Shown: positions 45,665 through 55,312 of the stretch, one piece after another
Layout: every line of letters begins with the position of its first letter
How positions within the stretch are numbered: position 1 is the first letter of the stretch
Assembly (NCBI GenBank): GCA_916613615.1
Contig: OU744736.1
Location: 55,185,600 to 55,249,599, forward strand
Direction: 5' to 3'
DNA: 64,000 nucleotides
DNA from: Steromphala cineraria
Lineage: Eukaryota > Mollusca > Gastropoda > Trochida > Trochidae
Translations under genes and position numbers: made by a program
The notes under the pieces: generated by a model
What the model was told of the DNA's origin: nothing
What the model saw: only the letters and a program-made list of their open reading frames with translations
The model's database searches: none

Positions 45665-46116
45665 TAATTTCGCACCATATATGGAATGAAACGGCGGAGT
45701 GATATGACTTCTGATGATCCTATAAACGAATAACACTGCGACAAGAAATAATCCCAATTTGGAAAGAAACTAAGTATTTATAAAAATTGGTCTGAGACAG
45801 TGTTATAAAAAACACGCTGCACAAAGATATGATTTAAGTTTCTTTGGTAATATATACTAAAGATTTATTTATTAACATTTGATTTGATGATGGATGGAGA
45901 ATTAAAGTAGTTCCGGTGAATGTGCACACGACCCGAAAACGTTCACACAAGTATGAACGCTTTTTTTTGTGAGTTCATGAGAAATGAATCGATGAAACTT
46001 CGGTCACATGACCATGTCCCAGACCAATCAACGTTCGGGAATACGTGTAAACTTCAGAGTGTGAAATTATTATGTTGTATTTTCGTATATGTTGAACTTT
46101 TGTAAACTGTAGAACG

Positions 46117-46166
46117 TTGTATTGTATTGTATTGTATTGTATTGTATTGTATTGTATTGTATTGTA
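46117..46166 (+). repeat. (TATTG)n microsatellite
   Basis: Ten or so uninterrupted pentamers. Confidence 0.95.
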
Positions 46167-46347
46167 TAAAATAGCAAATCACTTGGTGGGTTCGGCTGTA
46201 ATGTATTTACCATAAGAAAATACGGTTACCAACTATTCCATTGTTTCTTAACTGAGATCTGTGTCACATTGTTTTTGCAACAAAAACAAATTAAATCTCA
46301 GCAAATGAAAAATATCTTGTCAAAAAAGGTTCCCACATACATGTTAC

Positions 46348-46562
46348 CTGGTGGAGAGTATGACAATTAAAAGCATCATCACATTTTTCTTTATAACGTG
46401 AAAAGTGCGCATTTTTCAAATGTTTATTGACTTCTCGTTTCTCTTGTTCCTGTAATGTCATGACGCCTCTGTTCTTCAAGGTCCTCACATGTGAAATGCG
46501 TGACAATATCATCTTGTGTGAAATCATATCAACTGATAAAAAGTTCAATGACGCCATCAAGC
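46348..46562 (-). CDS. possible internal exon, unknown gene
   Basis: Minus strand: TATATTTACAG acceptor, 2 nt plus 71 open codons (LMASLNFLSVDMISHKMILS ... QEQEKREVNKHLKNAHFSRY ... CHTLHQ), CAG|GTAACA donor. The sequence is charged and helix-rich with two cysteines; no family is recognised. No partner exons found on the minus strand within reach. It lies 330 bp from, and diverges from, the Ly6 gene start at 46896. Could be chance. Confidence 0.25.
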
Positions 46563-46895
46563 CTGTAAATATAATGATAGATAGGAAAACCTCGTGGGTT
46601 GAAAGAAGCTTCATATATTTCCAGAGCAGAGATTTAACTATAAGGGCTGAGCCTAACGAACATGTCTCTAAGTTCTCTGCTCTCGCCCCCTCGCTCTTTT
46701 AGACGACCTCTTCAGTAAGTTGGGGATTGTGCTTATATCGCAATTTGTTCAGTGCCACACATGTGGCAATCGCTTAAATCAGTTCATAAACGAACTCTCC
46801 TGTTCTGCCCACTTAACCTCAATATTTGGTAGCGTATAGTTTCATTGTGAGGGAATTGAGGTGATCATTTGGAGACTGACAGACAAGAAGGCATC

Positions 46896-46941
46896 ATGAG
46901 GACAGAAGTGGCGTGCACCTTCCTGGCTTTACTTTCTCTAG
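46896..46941 (+). CDS. Ly6 gene 1, exon 1 (signal peptide)
   Basis: ATG at 46896, MRTEVACTFLALLSL then a split Gly codon and G|GTGAGT donor. Hydrophobic core FLALLSL. Confidence 0.85.
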
Positions 46942-49900
46942 GTGAGTCTTTTGTTCTACGACGAATGTGGGTTTGTGCTTTGTCCTTATTTTCTTTTACA
47001 TATTTGATAACATTTGATTATATACATTATTGAAGAATCAATTTTTTCATCTTATTTTCAACGTCGCGAGAGGCAAAGTTGTTTGTTGACAACGTATCTT
47101 TTCAGTTTTGTATATCTGGTAGTATTGAGAACATTTATTGACAAGTATTAGCAAAGTACTAACTTTTATTAACCATATGGATATATATGAAAATAATTAA
47201 TGACATATTTTTAATATGAGCACATGTGCACATATCATTTTTTCGTAGGTATAATAGTTTTGGAGCGAGTTTCTATATTGTTTCGCCTGTGACGTCATAA
47301 CACCAATGTTTGTGACGTCACTGTAGCCGATTGTCGCATGGGAAGCGGTCCGTTTTTTATATTTCTTAGAGAATAACATGGGATTGGATCGGTAATAGAG
47401 AAATTATTACCCTCAAGGAGTTGCGAGGTGTACGGAATGTTTGAAGAAATAGCTTTAGCGAGGAGTTTGAATTCCGATCTATAAATTGATTATTATGGGT
47501 TTTTTTGCCATTTTTAAAGTTACTATACTTTCATACTTTATAAACTTTGACGTAAAGATCGATGTCTATTATAAAGTATTGTAACTACGAACTTACAATG
47601 AAACACCGATTGAGCTTGATTACTAACGCGAGCCATTCACAATGTAGGTTTAACAGTTTTCATCGGCATTACACAACTGAATCAGAAGATCAAGTCAAAT
47701 CATGAATGAATGTCAAGATTACCCGCGTTATTTTAAGAAACCCTTTTGATCAAATCAACATTATAAAAACTAAAAATTAATACTCTGCATGACCTTTGCC
47801 GTTAAGGTAAGAGAACATAGATGTCATTTAATTTCACTACTTGTATCTTCTACATTTGAGCAAATAGATACATCTACATGTGTATATTATAACTTGCACT
47901 GTATTTTGAAAAGGTTTTCGGGACTGTAAGAAGATTTTGTGTAAGAAAAAGGAATCGCATGGCTAAACTTTCCAATTTAAATTGGATTTCTTGCTGCTTC
48001 ACTTAGTTGAAATACAGTTTTTGTCATTTGGAACGATTTACTTTCGTTTTCCTGGCATCACCTTATAATCTCGTTATAAGCCTGCTACTGTCCCTTTAAG
48101 ATCCTTTATTTCTTTACTTGTGATTCACGTTCGACCACATGAAGTCATAGAAAACTATCGGTACAAACTAAGCTCAATGTGAAACGTAAATAACGCTGTG
48201 CGGATTTTACCGTCAGTTACCAAGGGAGACAACTCTGCGACCAAAAATATATCCGATTTTAAGTTGCTGATACAAAATATTAACAAGGAGCATTTTTTTC
48301 TTTGATGTACTTTAAGACGCAGACAAACCTTTCCACATAAACAATTTGAATGGTCCCTACTTATGCTTGTTACTGTATAGTTCGACACTGATTCGATCGG
48401 TCGTTTTACTTCCGCGTTCCATCTAAGGTCAAGGTCATCCATTCGACCCGTTCGGTTTGTCACGTGACTTGTCTCAAGAGTCATACGGGTGGTACACACT
48501 GCCAAATCTGACTACACAGCTCCGTTTGCATTGGCTGCTGAACAATCAGAATTCGAGAAATGTATCTTACGGGTAATAAATTAGCATACTGGTTAATTAA
48601 GAATTAGAGGAAGAGGTTATAGCTACTCCTTTTTTGCCTTCTTTGTCAATAACATTGAAATGTTTTTATCTCAAGTGTTGATATGTGATTTTCTCTATTT
48701 TTGTAATGTTTTGCTTAATGAAATTACAACTATTCATATAATTTCCAACTAAAACGTTTGTATCTTATCATGTTATATTCATATTCAGGAACAGGTCTGA
48801 AATGTTACATTTGTAACAGTGCTGACTCCAAAGAATGCGGACTTCAGTTCAACAAAGAAAGCTTTCAAGTAAGTAAATAGAGAATACTACACGAGGTCTC
48901 ATTAGATACGAATTATACGAAACGAGTGTCCTTCCGACGGTATCTGACCGAGCGAAAGCGAGGTCAGATACCATAGGAAATGTGTAATAGTATATCAACT
49001 CTTAAAACACCAAACCATCAGCGATTAATTCATTATAAGAAATATTGCGTTTACATTAAAAAGCATGTTGCTAGTAATTAAACAAGATTTCAACATATAT
49101 ATGTACGCAGAACGTTCAGATATCCACCCACACAGTGTGTAAAAAGAATGGACATTAAGATGATGGTAATGTGCTGACGAAGAAGAAGAAGAATTTGATC
49201 TAAGCTCAAGCTTATTGTCAGTATCTAGTGATGTAAGTAAAATTAATTTTGAAAAAAAATATTTGATAAATATTTTCTATTTGTTGCATTACTTGACATC
49301 TTCATGTTTCTTACTTTTTAAGGCGCTGTAGTTAGTTTTCTAAAAATCATGAACAGTAACACATTATACATGTAGGCTGAGAATCAGGGTAACCCGCTGC
49401 GGGATTTATTTTGCATTTTTTACGGTCATATTCCTGCCTTCGAACCCTTATGTCTAGCAAATGACAGTCAGTTATAACCCCTACATAATAGAAAGAGTCG
49501 ATTCATATAGTGATAAATGATTATGTCGCCGTAAGATTTTTTAGATTTTTTTAAATCTCAAAACTAATAAATTATTCTACATCTTGAATTTCGTTGAACC
49601 TCGTTTTAGGTTATCCTGGAAGTAATTATGTCTGTTGGTTATCCATAAAAAACACAAAGAGGTTAAAGAGTATAAAAGACAGATATTTTAATAATCATTT
49701 TTTTCAAAAGCAATTTCAAGCTTTATTGATGCTTATGCCCTACAATTTTTCTTTCGTACATCGTATGTAATGTTACTATAATTGCAAACAACGATATTTG
49801 ATATTAGATATCAAGATACGGTACAATCTCTGCAGATATACACGCTGATGTAACAGGAAGTTGTTATGTCTTTGTCGTTTAGAGCTTCTGTTTCAATTAA

Positions 49901-52900
49901 TTAAATATGAGTCAAGAAGTTTAGCAACTGGATACTTGTCAACTCAATTCACGTTTATTAAGGTAACGAAAACAGCTGACGCACTATTTTCTTTAACATA
50001 TATCCTGGAATAGCGTAGGTTGTCAGATGTTATCATTTTGATAACGCAATATGTGCACACGTGGGAAGTATTTGATTAATTAATTCTAACACGAAGGCCT
50101 GAAGTCATCGCGCGTCATGTTAACATAACGCAGGCTAAAACAGTACACTACATCGGTTCTAACAATTTAACAGAACTGAGATATCAGCAAGTCTTAAAAA
50201 ACTCAACAACAAATGTACAACTCAAATATTCGATATTAAGGGACGTTTGTTATTGATTTGAGCCACAAAAATCCATTATAACGATCAAAAAGCGCACAAA
50301 AGGCAAAGAGCACACGAACCCGATATCGTAAATAAAATGCAGGTAAAACGTGAGTAAGAGAGACCTGTCCCCTCTAAATAATAGAGTAAAGGAATAAACG
50401 CATCCATCTTGCCATCTCGACTAGCTTCCGAGTTACGTCAAAATTATCGCTTCACATTGGTGACATCTCCTACACATACACAAGAACATCTCAGTTATAC
50501 ATTTCTCCGCAAAACGTGTCTTATTTCCAACACATGTCACCTTTCAAATAACTTTTATATCTATTTAAATTCGCAAATCGACCACAGAAACCTCTGGGGT
50601 GAACGTTACTCCGCACCAAATGCCTTTTGGGCGATCTGATTGGTCCGTTAGGCGAATGTGTTTTAGCATCGCTTCACAAACAAAACAACGTGGTATGGAC
50701 AGTGCAATGTTTCGGGAATTATTTCGCTATCAATTTCTGATCAGATGAGTGCTTTGTCTTTAGTAGAAAATGGACATTCTGTTGGTACCATTGACCAGAC
50801 AGTCACCTGTAATACAGTCTTGATTGGTTACGTAAAAATTGAAAGAAAGTGTCACTGAACATGTCAAAACTCTTCACGATTCGGCTTGGCTCAGTGACGT
50901 ACGTTTCACTAAAGTGGAATTGCCAAACTTTCTGTCCAGTGATGAGAAGAAAGAGTTATTTTCCACAGTTATTTATATAAATATTAATGTCAGATATCTA
51001 ATTTGTAAATTTTGATAGATAGTGATTAGTCTTATGTTATAATGCATACAGTTTTTGTTAAGTTATGTTAATGTTTTATTCTGATATTTGTGTTTTTCAG
51101 TGTTCAGTGGCATGTACAACAACATCCTCAATTATCAAAACCTTTTGTCAATTCTTTTATCAAAAGCCTGTTAATTGTAAATTAATGTTTAATTAACAAT
51201 TACAAAACAAGTCTATCTGAAAAGTATTTGCATTTACAGCTTTGGTATAAAGAAGAATATATTGTTTTATTACACACGTAGGTAACGTACACGTGGTGAC
51301 ATACTAATCTCGTACGACACACGTGTGTCGTATTGCGTTGACCTGTGTCGTATCAACATGACCTCGCATTCCACAGATTCGATTGGTTAACCAATGACCT
51401 CTCAAGTAGGGTCAAATAAAACGGAACTTTTTTCGAATTAACAACAAACATGTCATTTCTTCAAGTTTACAGTTTTATATACTTTTAAAAAGTTGATTAC
51501 ATACTAAGTAAAATTATTATTTGATCAGTGTGCAAAATCGATTTGATAACAAATTAATAGATCAGCGAATGCATTAATAACATTTTTACTTACACAACAA
51601 CCGTAACAACAAAAGGACATCGGTCGCATCATTCACGCAATGGATTGTCAGTGATAACATGTGGGTAGACCAAGTCAAATTCTATCAAATGTGACACACA
51701 TTGAGAAAAAAAACAACTTGAAAAATGCAGTCACTGCATGAGTCAGGAACACATCACAGGGAAATTGGAATCTCCAAACACGCTTTAGCTACACAAGGCG
51801 TTGACCTTGCCCTTCCTGTTGACATGTCGGGTCCCCGTCACTCTCCATGTCGTTTTCATAATCATCCATATCGATTTTATCGTTCCATCTGAAGTACCTA
51901 GAACAGTTCGAAATATTGTCTGTTTCAAATTAAAGATCTTCCATCACACTATCCGTTAGTTATCCGTTTTCAAGAGAGCCAATGTACCCGCTAGCCCAGC
52001 CACACCGCATGCACCGACACACGTCAGCCTTGACGCTTGAACATGGCGAGCCGACCGGGAGGAGAGCGTTGACAGATTCGACTCTACTCTGAAGGTTTAC
52101 AGTCTACACTTTCTATATCAATCATTAATTAATCGTCAATCAAATCTCATCATAGATTAATTTGACCTTTTTTGACATTTTCATTTTGGTTTATTTCATT
52201 GAAACTCAAAACTATTTTCTTTCTTCGGAGGTTTAAATGAGCGACTGTGCAAATAGACTTTGGTCACATCACGAACGTTGATTATTACGCATTCGGTTAT
52301 TGAAACCGGTTTCGCTTTTTCGGAATTGTTTGCTTGATGCCATACACAAACATGAGGATTATTAACAAATGTGTCTATTCTAAACGTATGTAATAAATAA
52401 AATACCACACTCGGTCTCATTAGATACGAATTATACGAAACTCGTGACCTTCCTATGGTATCTGACCTCGCTTTCGCTCGGTCAGATACCGTCGGAAGGA
52501 CACTCGTTTCGTATAATTCGTATCTAATGAGACCTCGTGTAGTATTCTCTATTTACTTACTTGAAAGCTTTCTTTGTTGAACTGAAGTCCGCATTCTTTG
52601 GAGTCAGCACTTTCGTTCGTCTGATACCAATTCTATACACTCGTTGCTTAAAAATGTTATCACATTACCATTCGTTTAGTATTCTCTATATACCTCACAT
52701 GGTCCGAGTATAATCTATTTAATTTATCAAAAGTAGTTTATGCAAATACAATTTCCTTTCCTGTGTCGCTTCGGTTCAGACGCGACGTCAACACTTATGA
52801 AATCGCGATTTACTAGATAATGGAATACTACATACTTTCATCGTACAAAATGTCACAATTTATTCACTTTTCAAGTCCTTATATTTTATAGGATTTGCTC

Positions 52901-54392
52901 ATAAGTTACACTCAGGTTTAGCTGATATATTACTGTTACAGGTTCAAGAGTGTAACTCTACAAGTGCTGTGAAGTGTGGTACTCAAATACAGGAGCCCTA
53001 TGATGATGGTAGGTCATTGGAAATAACTGTAGCAATAGGATACAAACACAATGAGTGCATTAATAGTGTTCGTCCGGCCCTGGTTATTCTGCCTGGTATG
53101 AACAAACTTACAGAATTCACAAGTTTTTATTCCATCGTTATGTAATACCGTGGAATATAGTCATCGCCTGTCCATCTGTCCGTCCATCCGTCAGTCCTTA
53201 ATCATTCATCAATCAACTGTTAGAAGTAGCTTTATGAAAAATGGTATGATTTGTCAGCATATGTTGATGTTCCTTTAGGTATTTTAAACCTCATCGGATT
53301 TTTTATATTTGGGGGTTTCCATGAAAACGTAACTTAGAATTCCGTTTTCGGAGCAGACCTCAAAAACTTCCAGACCTAGCCACACGACACCTGCATGGTA
53401 TAATGATTAGTCAGCATGTGTAGATGTACCTTTAGGTATTTTCAACTTCATCGGGTTTTAATTTTTGCAGTTTCCATGGAAACGTAACTTATATTTACGC
53501 TAAAATCAAAGAAACTTTGTAAGTTGATTAGTCAGCATGTGTAGATGTGCCTCAGGTTTTGGGTGGTTTCCATGGAAACGTAACTTGAGATATGTCATCT
53601 TCTGATGACTCTTGTTGTATGTATGTAAGTCAAGCTATGAAGCTTTAAAAACTAAAATTAGTATTATGGATCATTTTGGTTGTAATTATACTAATCGTCC
53701 ACACAAGGCATATAATATAACCATCACTGGGAACCCGTAGATAGATCCAGGGTAGATTATTTAAAATCATTTTCTGTCAGGAAATGTGTCTTCGTGATTT
53801 GATAAGTTATTTTCCATGAATGACCATTTGTTGTTCACTTAAGTTCGGTGAAATATTTCTAATCTTCTTTACTTCTTTTTGTGTTTTTGTGTCGTTTATT
53901 AAAATAATTGATTCAGAACAAATTGGGACTACAAGTGAGAATTACAATGGTTCTAACAAATATTGGTTTTGTTAATCAATATAATTGAATGTTCTGAACA
54001 TAGTTCGCAGGGTAACGATCAGAATATGTCTACAATTTCATGAATATGACGTAGATGTGGCCATTGTTTTGGGCCACGGGTTGTAGGGTCCATAATGAAG
54101 GCCTAAATACTGCATTGGGATATATACTGCTTTGTTTTAACAGTTATCACTTTGTTTGGATAAAGAATCAATTATTTGTTTTAGATATTCCCTTGATTGG
54201 TTTCAATAATAACTTGATCTTGTTTCAGGCTGGGTGGGCGTCCTCCGGGTGTGTTACGAGACCGGATCTATCCCGGGTATGGAGGAGGGGGACGGGTGTC
54301 GGGAGTGGACCAACACCGACAACTACACGGCGACATACTGCTTCTGTGGGGCCGACGGTTGTAATAGTGGGAACCGTGAAAGCTTCATGTGA
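46896..54392 (+). CDS. Ly6/uPAR-family secreted protein 1 (4 exons)
   Basis: Complete spliced gene; joined exons 46896-46941, 48789-48868, 52942-53008, 54229-54392 encode 118 aa, introns in phases 1, 0, 1 with GT-AG ends. Signal peptide (residues 1-~18) is followed by the LKCYICNSAD opening typical of Ly6/uPAR domains. Cysteines at LKC, YIC, KEC, QEC, VKC, RVC, DGC, TYC, FC and the closing DGCN give ten, the canonical three-finger count. There is no hydrophobic C-terminal tail, so no GPI anchor: the product should be a small secreted protein. Such proteins act as ligands or modulators (for example of channels or receptors), but the partner here cannot be inferred. AATAAA at 54452. The convergent paralogue starts at 59741. 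Intron 2 holds an inverted copy of part of exon 2. Confidence 0.85.
47290..47320. promoter_or_regulatory. CRE pair inside Ly6 intron 1
   Basis: TGACGTCA at 47290 and 47313, 23 bp apart, followed by a weak CTCG-type hairpin relic at 47.39-47.48 kb. Likely part of a repeat, though it sits in intron 1 of an expressed-looking gene. Confidence 0.5.
47935..48105. mobile_element. short TTAA-type repeat (copy 2, partial)
   Basis: GTGTAAGAAAAAGGAATCGC ... GGCATCACCTTATAATC ... CTACTGTCCCTTTAA matches the right halves of the 27.4-kb and 56.2-kb copies. Intron 1 of Ly6 gene 1. Confidence 0.6.
48789..48868 (+). CDS. Ly6 gene 1, exon 2
   Basis: 80 nt between TATTCAG and GTAAGT: TGLKCYICNSADSKECGLQF then NKESFQ. 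Carries the first three cysteines. Its last 51 nt recur exactly, inverted, at 52561-52611. Confidence 0.9.
48896..48979 (-). repeat. half hairpin with CGAG apex (copy 9a)
   Basis: Starts 28 nt into intron 2. It has one complete outer arm (GGTCTCATTAGATACGAATT ...), the apex GACCGAGCGAAAGCGAGGTC and a short part of the other arm, stopping at CCATAGGAA (48979). Four CGAG and no CTCG. The complete version is at 52401-52546. Confidence 0.8.
49000..52395. other. Ly6 gene 1 intron 2, no exon seen
   Basis: 3.4 kb of AT-rich intron. GAAGAAGAAGAAG at 49178, palindrome CGACACACGTGTGTCG at about 51317. Frames of up to 76 codons lack support. Confidence 0.5.
52401..52546 (+). repeat. hairpin element with CTCG apex (copy 9b, complete)
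   Basis: 146 bp, arms about 63 nt. Six CTCG and zero CGAG on the plus strand. Apex GACCTCGCTTTCGCTCGGTC. At both mirrored box pairs (ACTCGG/ACCTCGTG and AACTCGTGA/ACACTCGTT) CTCG stays on the plus strand, so the otherwise paired arms mismatch exactly at the boxes. Confidence 0.9.
52450..52611 (-). repeat. inverted 162-bp copy of exon 2 end and donor
   Basis: Reverse complement of 52450-52611 equals 48818-48979 base for base by my reading: last 51 nt of Ly6 exon 2 (52561-52611), donor GTAAGTAAATAG, and the half hairpin. Separation about 3.5 kb in opposite orientation, wholly inside intron 2. Confidence 0.9.
52942..53008 (+). CDS. Ly6 gene 1, exon 3
   Basis: 67 nt between GTTACAG and GTAGGT: VQECNSTSAVKCGTQIQEPY then DD and a split Gly codon. 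Two cysteines. Confidence 0.88.
53150..53620 (+). mobile_element. molluscan CCGT-type repeat with ~170-bp units
   Basis: GTCCATCTGTCCGTCCATCC followed by 2.5 units of ATGATTAGTCAGCATGTGTA...TTCCATGGAAACGTAACTT and ending TCATCTTCTGATGACTCTTG. A related scrap is at 36.28 kb. Lies in intron 3 of Ly6 gene 1. Confidence 0.7.
53625..54225. other. Ly6 gene 1 intron 3, no other feature
   Basis: AT-rich intron with a good polypyrimidine tract before the 54228 acceptor. Confidence 0.5.
54229..54392 (+). CDS. Ly6 gene 1, exon 4 (terminal)
   Basis: TTGTTTCAG acceptor; WVGVLRVCYETGSIPG ... DGCREWTNTD ... YCFCGADGCN, stop at 54390-54392. Ends with the Ly6 signature CxxDxCN-like CGADGCN. Confidence 0.9.
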
Positions 54393-54451
54393 GATTGTCA
54401 ATTGCACAGATCAGTTGTTGTGTTTTGGACGTCTAAAAGTTATAATGTATG

Positions 54452-54457
54452 AATAAA
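54452..54457 (+). promoter_or_regulatory. poly(A) signal of Ly6 gene 1
   Basis: AATAAA 60 nt after the stop codon. Confidence 0.6.
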
Positions 54458-55059
54458 ACTGCAAATGAAATAGGTAGACCTTCGCATGTCGATATGTGAT
54501 AAATTATGGTCCTTTTGGTTATGCGTTTTTGACAGTTTCTTGAATTACACTACTGTTTCCATCGCCGTGAGACTGTAACGTGGTTTTGGTAGTAAATTAG
54601 TGTTTTTATGTAAACGTTCGAATTTATTATCATCAATATTATATCAAATACCATTTTACAGAGAATTAAATCATTGACCTCCTTAATTAAAAAAACCCAT
54701 ATATTTTGGAATGACAAAAACGTTACTATTGTATAGAGAATGACCTCGCCGGGTGCCATGATCTGGGCAGGTAAGGGAGTGAAACGGAGTGAAATGAGGA
54801 GTTGATTTCATTATTTTTTTTGTATTAACGTATCGTCACTTGTCGTATTAGCACAAATATGGTAACAATATTGATTGTGTTAGCTGTGATAATGCTTGTG
54901 TTATGTCATTAGAAATAAATATGATTTCGTTACAATTTGTATCAGCAGTTTTTGTTTGATGCCTGGTCCTTTGTTTCGTCGGCTACGGTTAGAAAACTTT
55001 AGAGGCCCTCTGAAAATCATTTCCAGAAACTAATGGGTATTTGGGAAATATGGGGAAAT

Positions 55060-55065
55060 TTTATT
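55060..55065 (-). promoter_or_regulatory. poly(A) signal of Ly6 gene 2
   Basis: Minus-strand AATAAA, 69 nt after the stop codon of the convergent gene. The two 3' ends are about 600 bp apart. Confidence 0.6.
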
Positions 55066-55133
55066 GCCAACAATAATGCTTTAAATAGCGCTATTCATCC
55101 GCACGAAAGCTTGCCAAAGACGATCAGGACCAA

Positions 55134-55312
55134 TTAGTTCAGCCATTGCTCGATATCGCCATCCTGGTCCCCATTACATCCATCAGTGTGACAGAAGCAG
55201 TAGAAGGCGGTGTAACCATCCCGGTTAGTCCATGAACTGCACCCTTCTCTGTCGTCTATACCGCCTCCTATCATCCCGCTCTCGTAGCATCCTCGTAACA
55301 CACCAACCCAGT
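55134..55312 (-). CDS. Ly6 gene 2, exon 4 (terminal)
   Basis: GTGCTTCAG acceptor then ACTGGGTTGG; 58 aa and stop TAA. Similar to gene 1 exon 4 but with a GGGIDDREG insert-like stretch and a longer tail. Confidence 0.9.

Noticed and set aside
47386..47480. Further CTCG hairpin in Ly6 intron 1
   Set aside because: Only fragments (AATTATTACCCTCAAGGAG, GCGAGG) resemble the class; arms no longer pair, so not counted as a copy.
48155..48505. 116-codon minus-strand frame in Ly6 intron 1
   Set aside because: No domain, no splice support, lies wholly in an intron of the opposite strand.
54055..54456. 133-codon plus frame over Ly6 exon 4
   Set aside because: It is a different frame from the Ly6 coding frame and crosses the intron/exon border; the Ly6 frame has the conserved cysteines.
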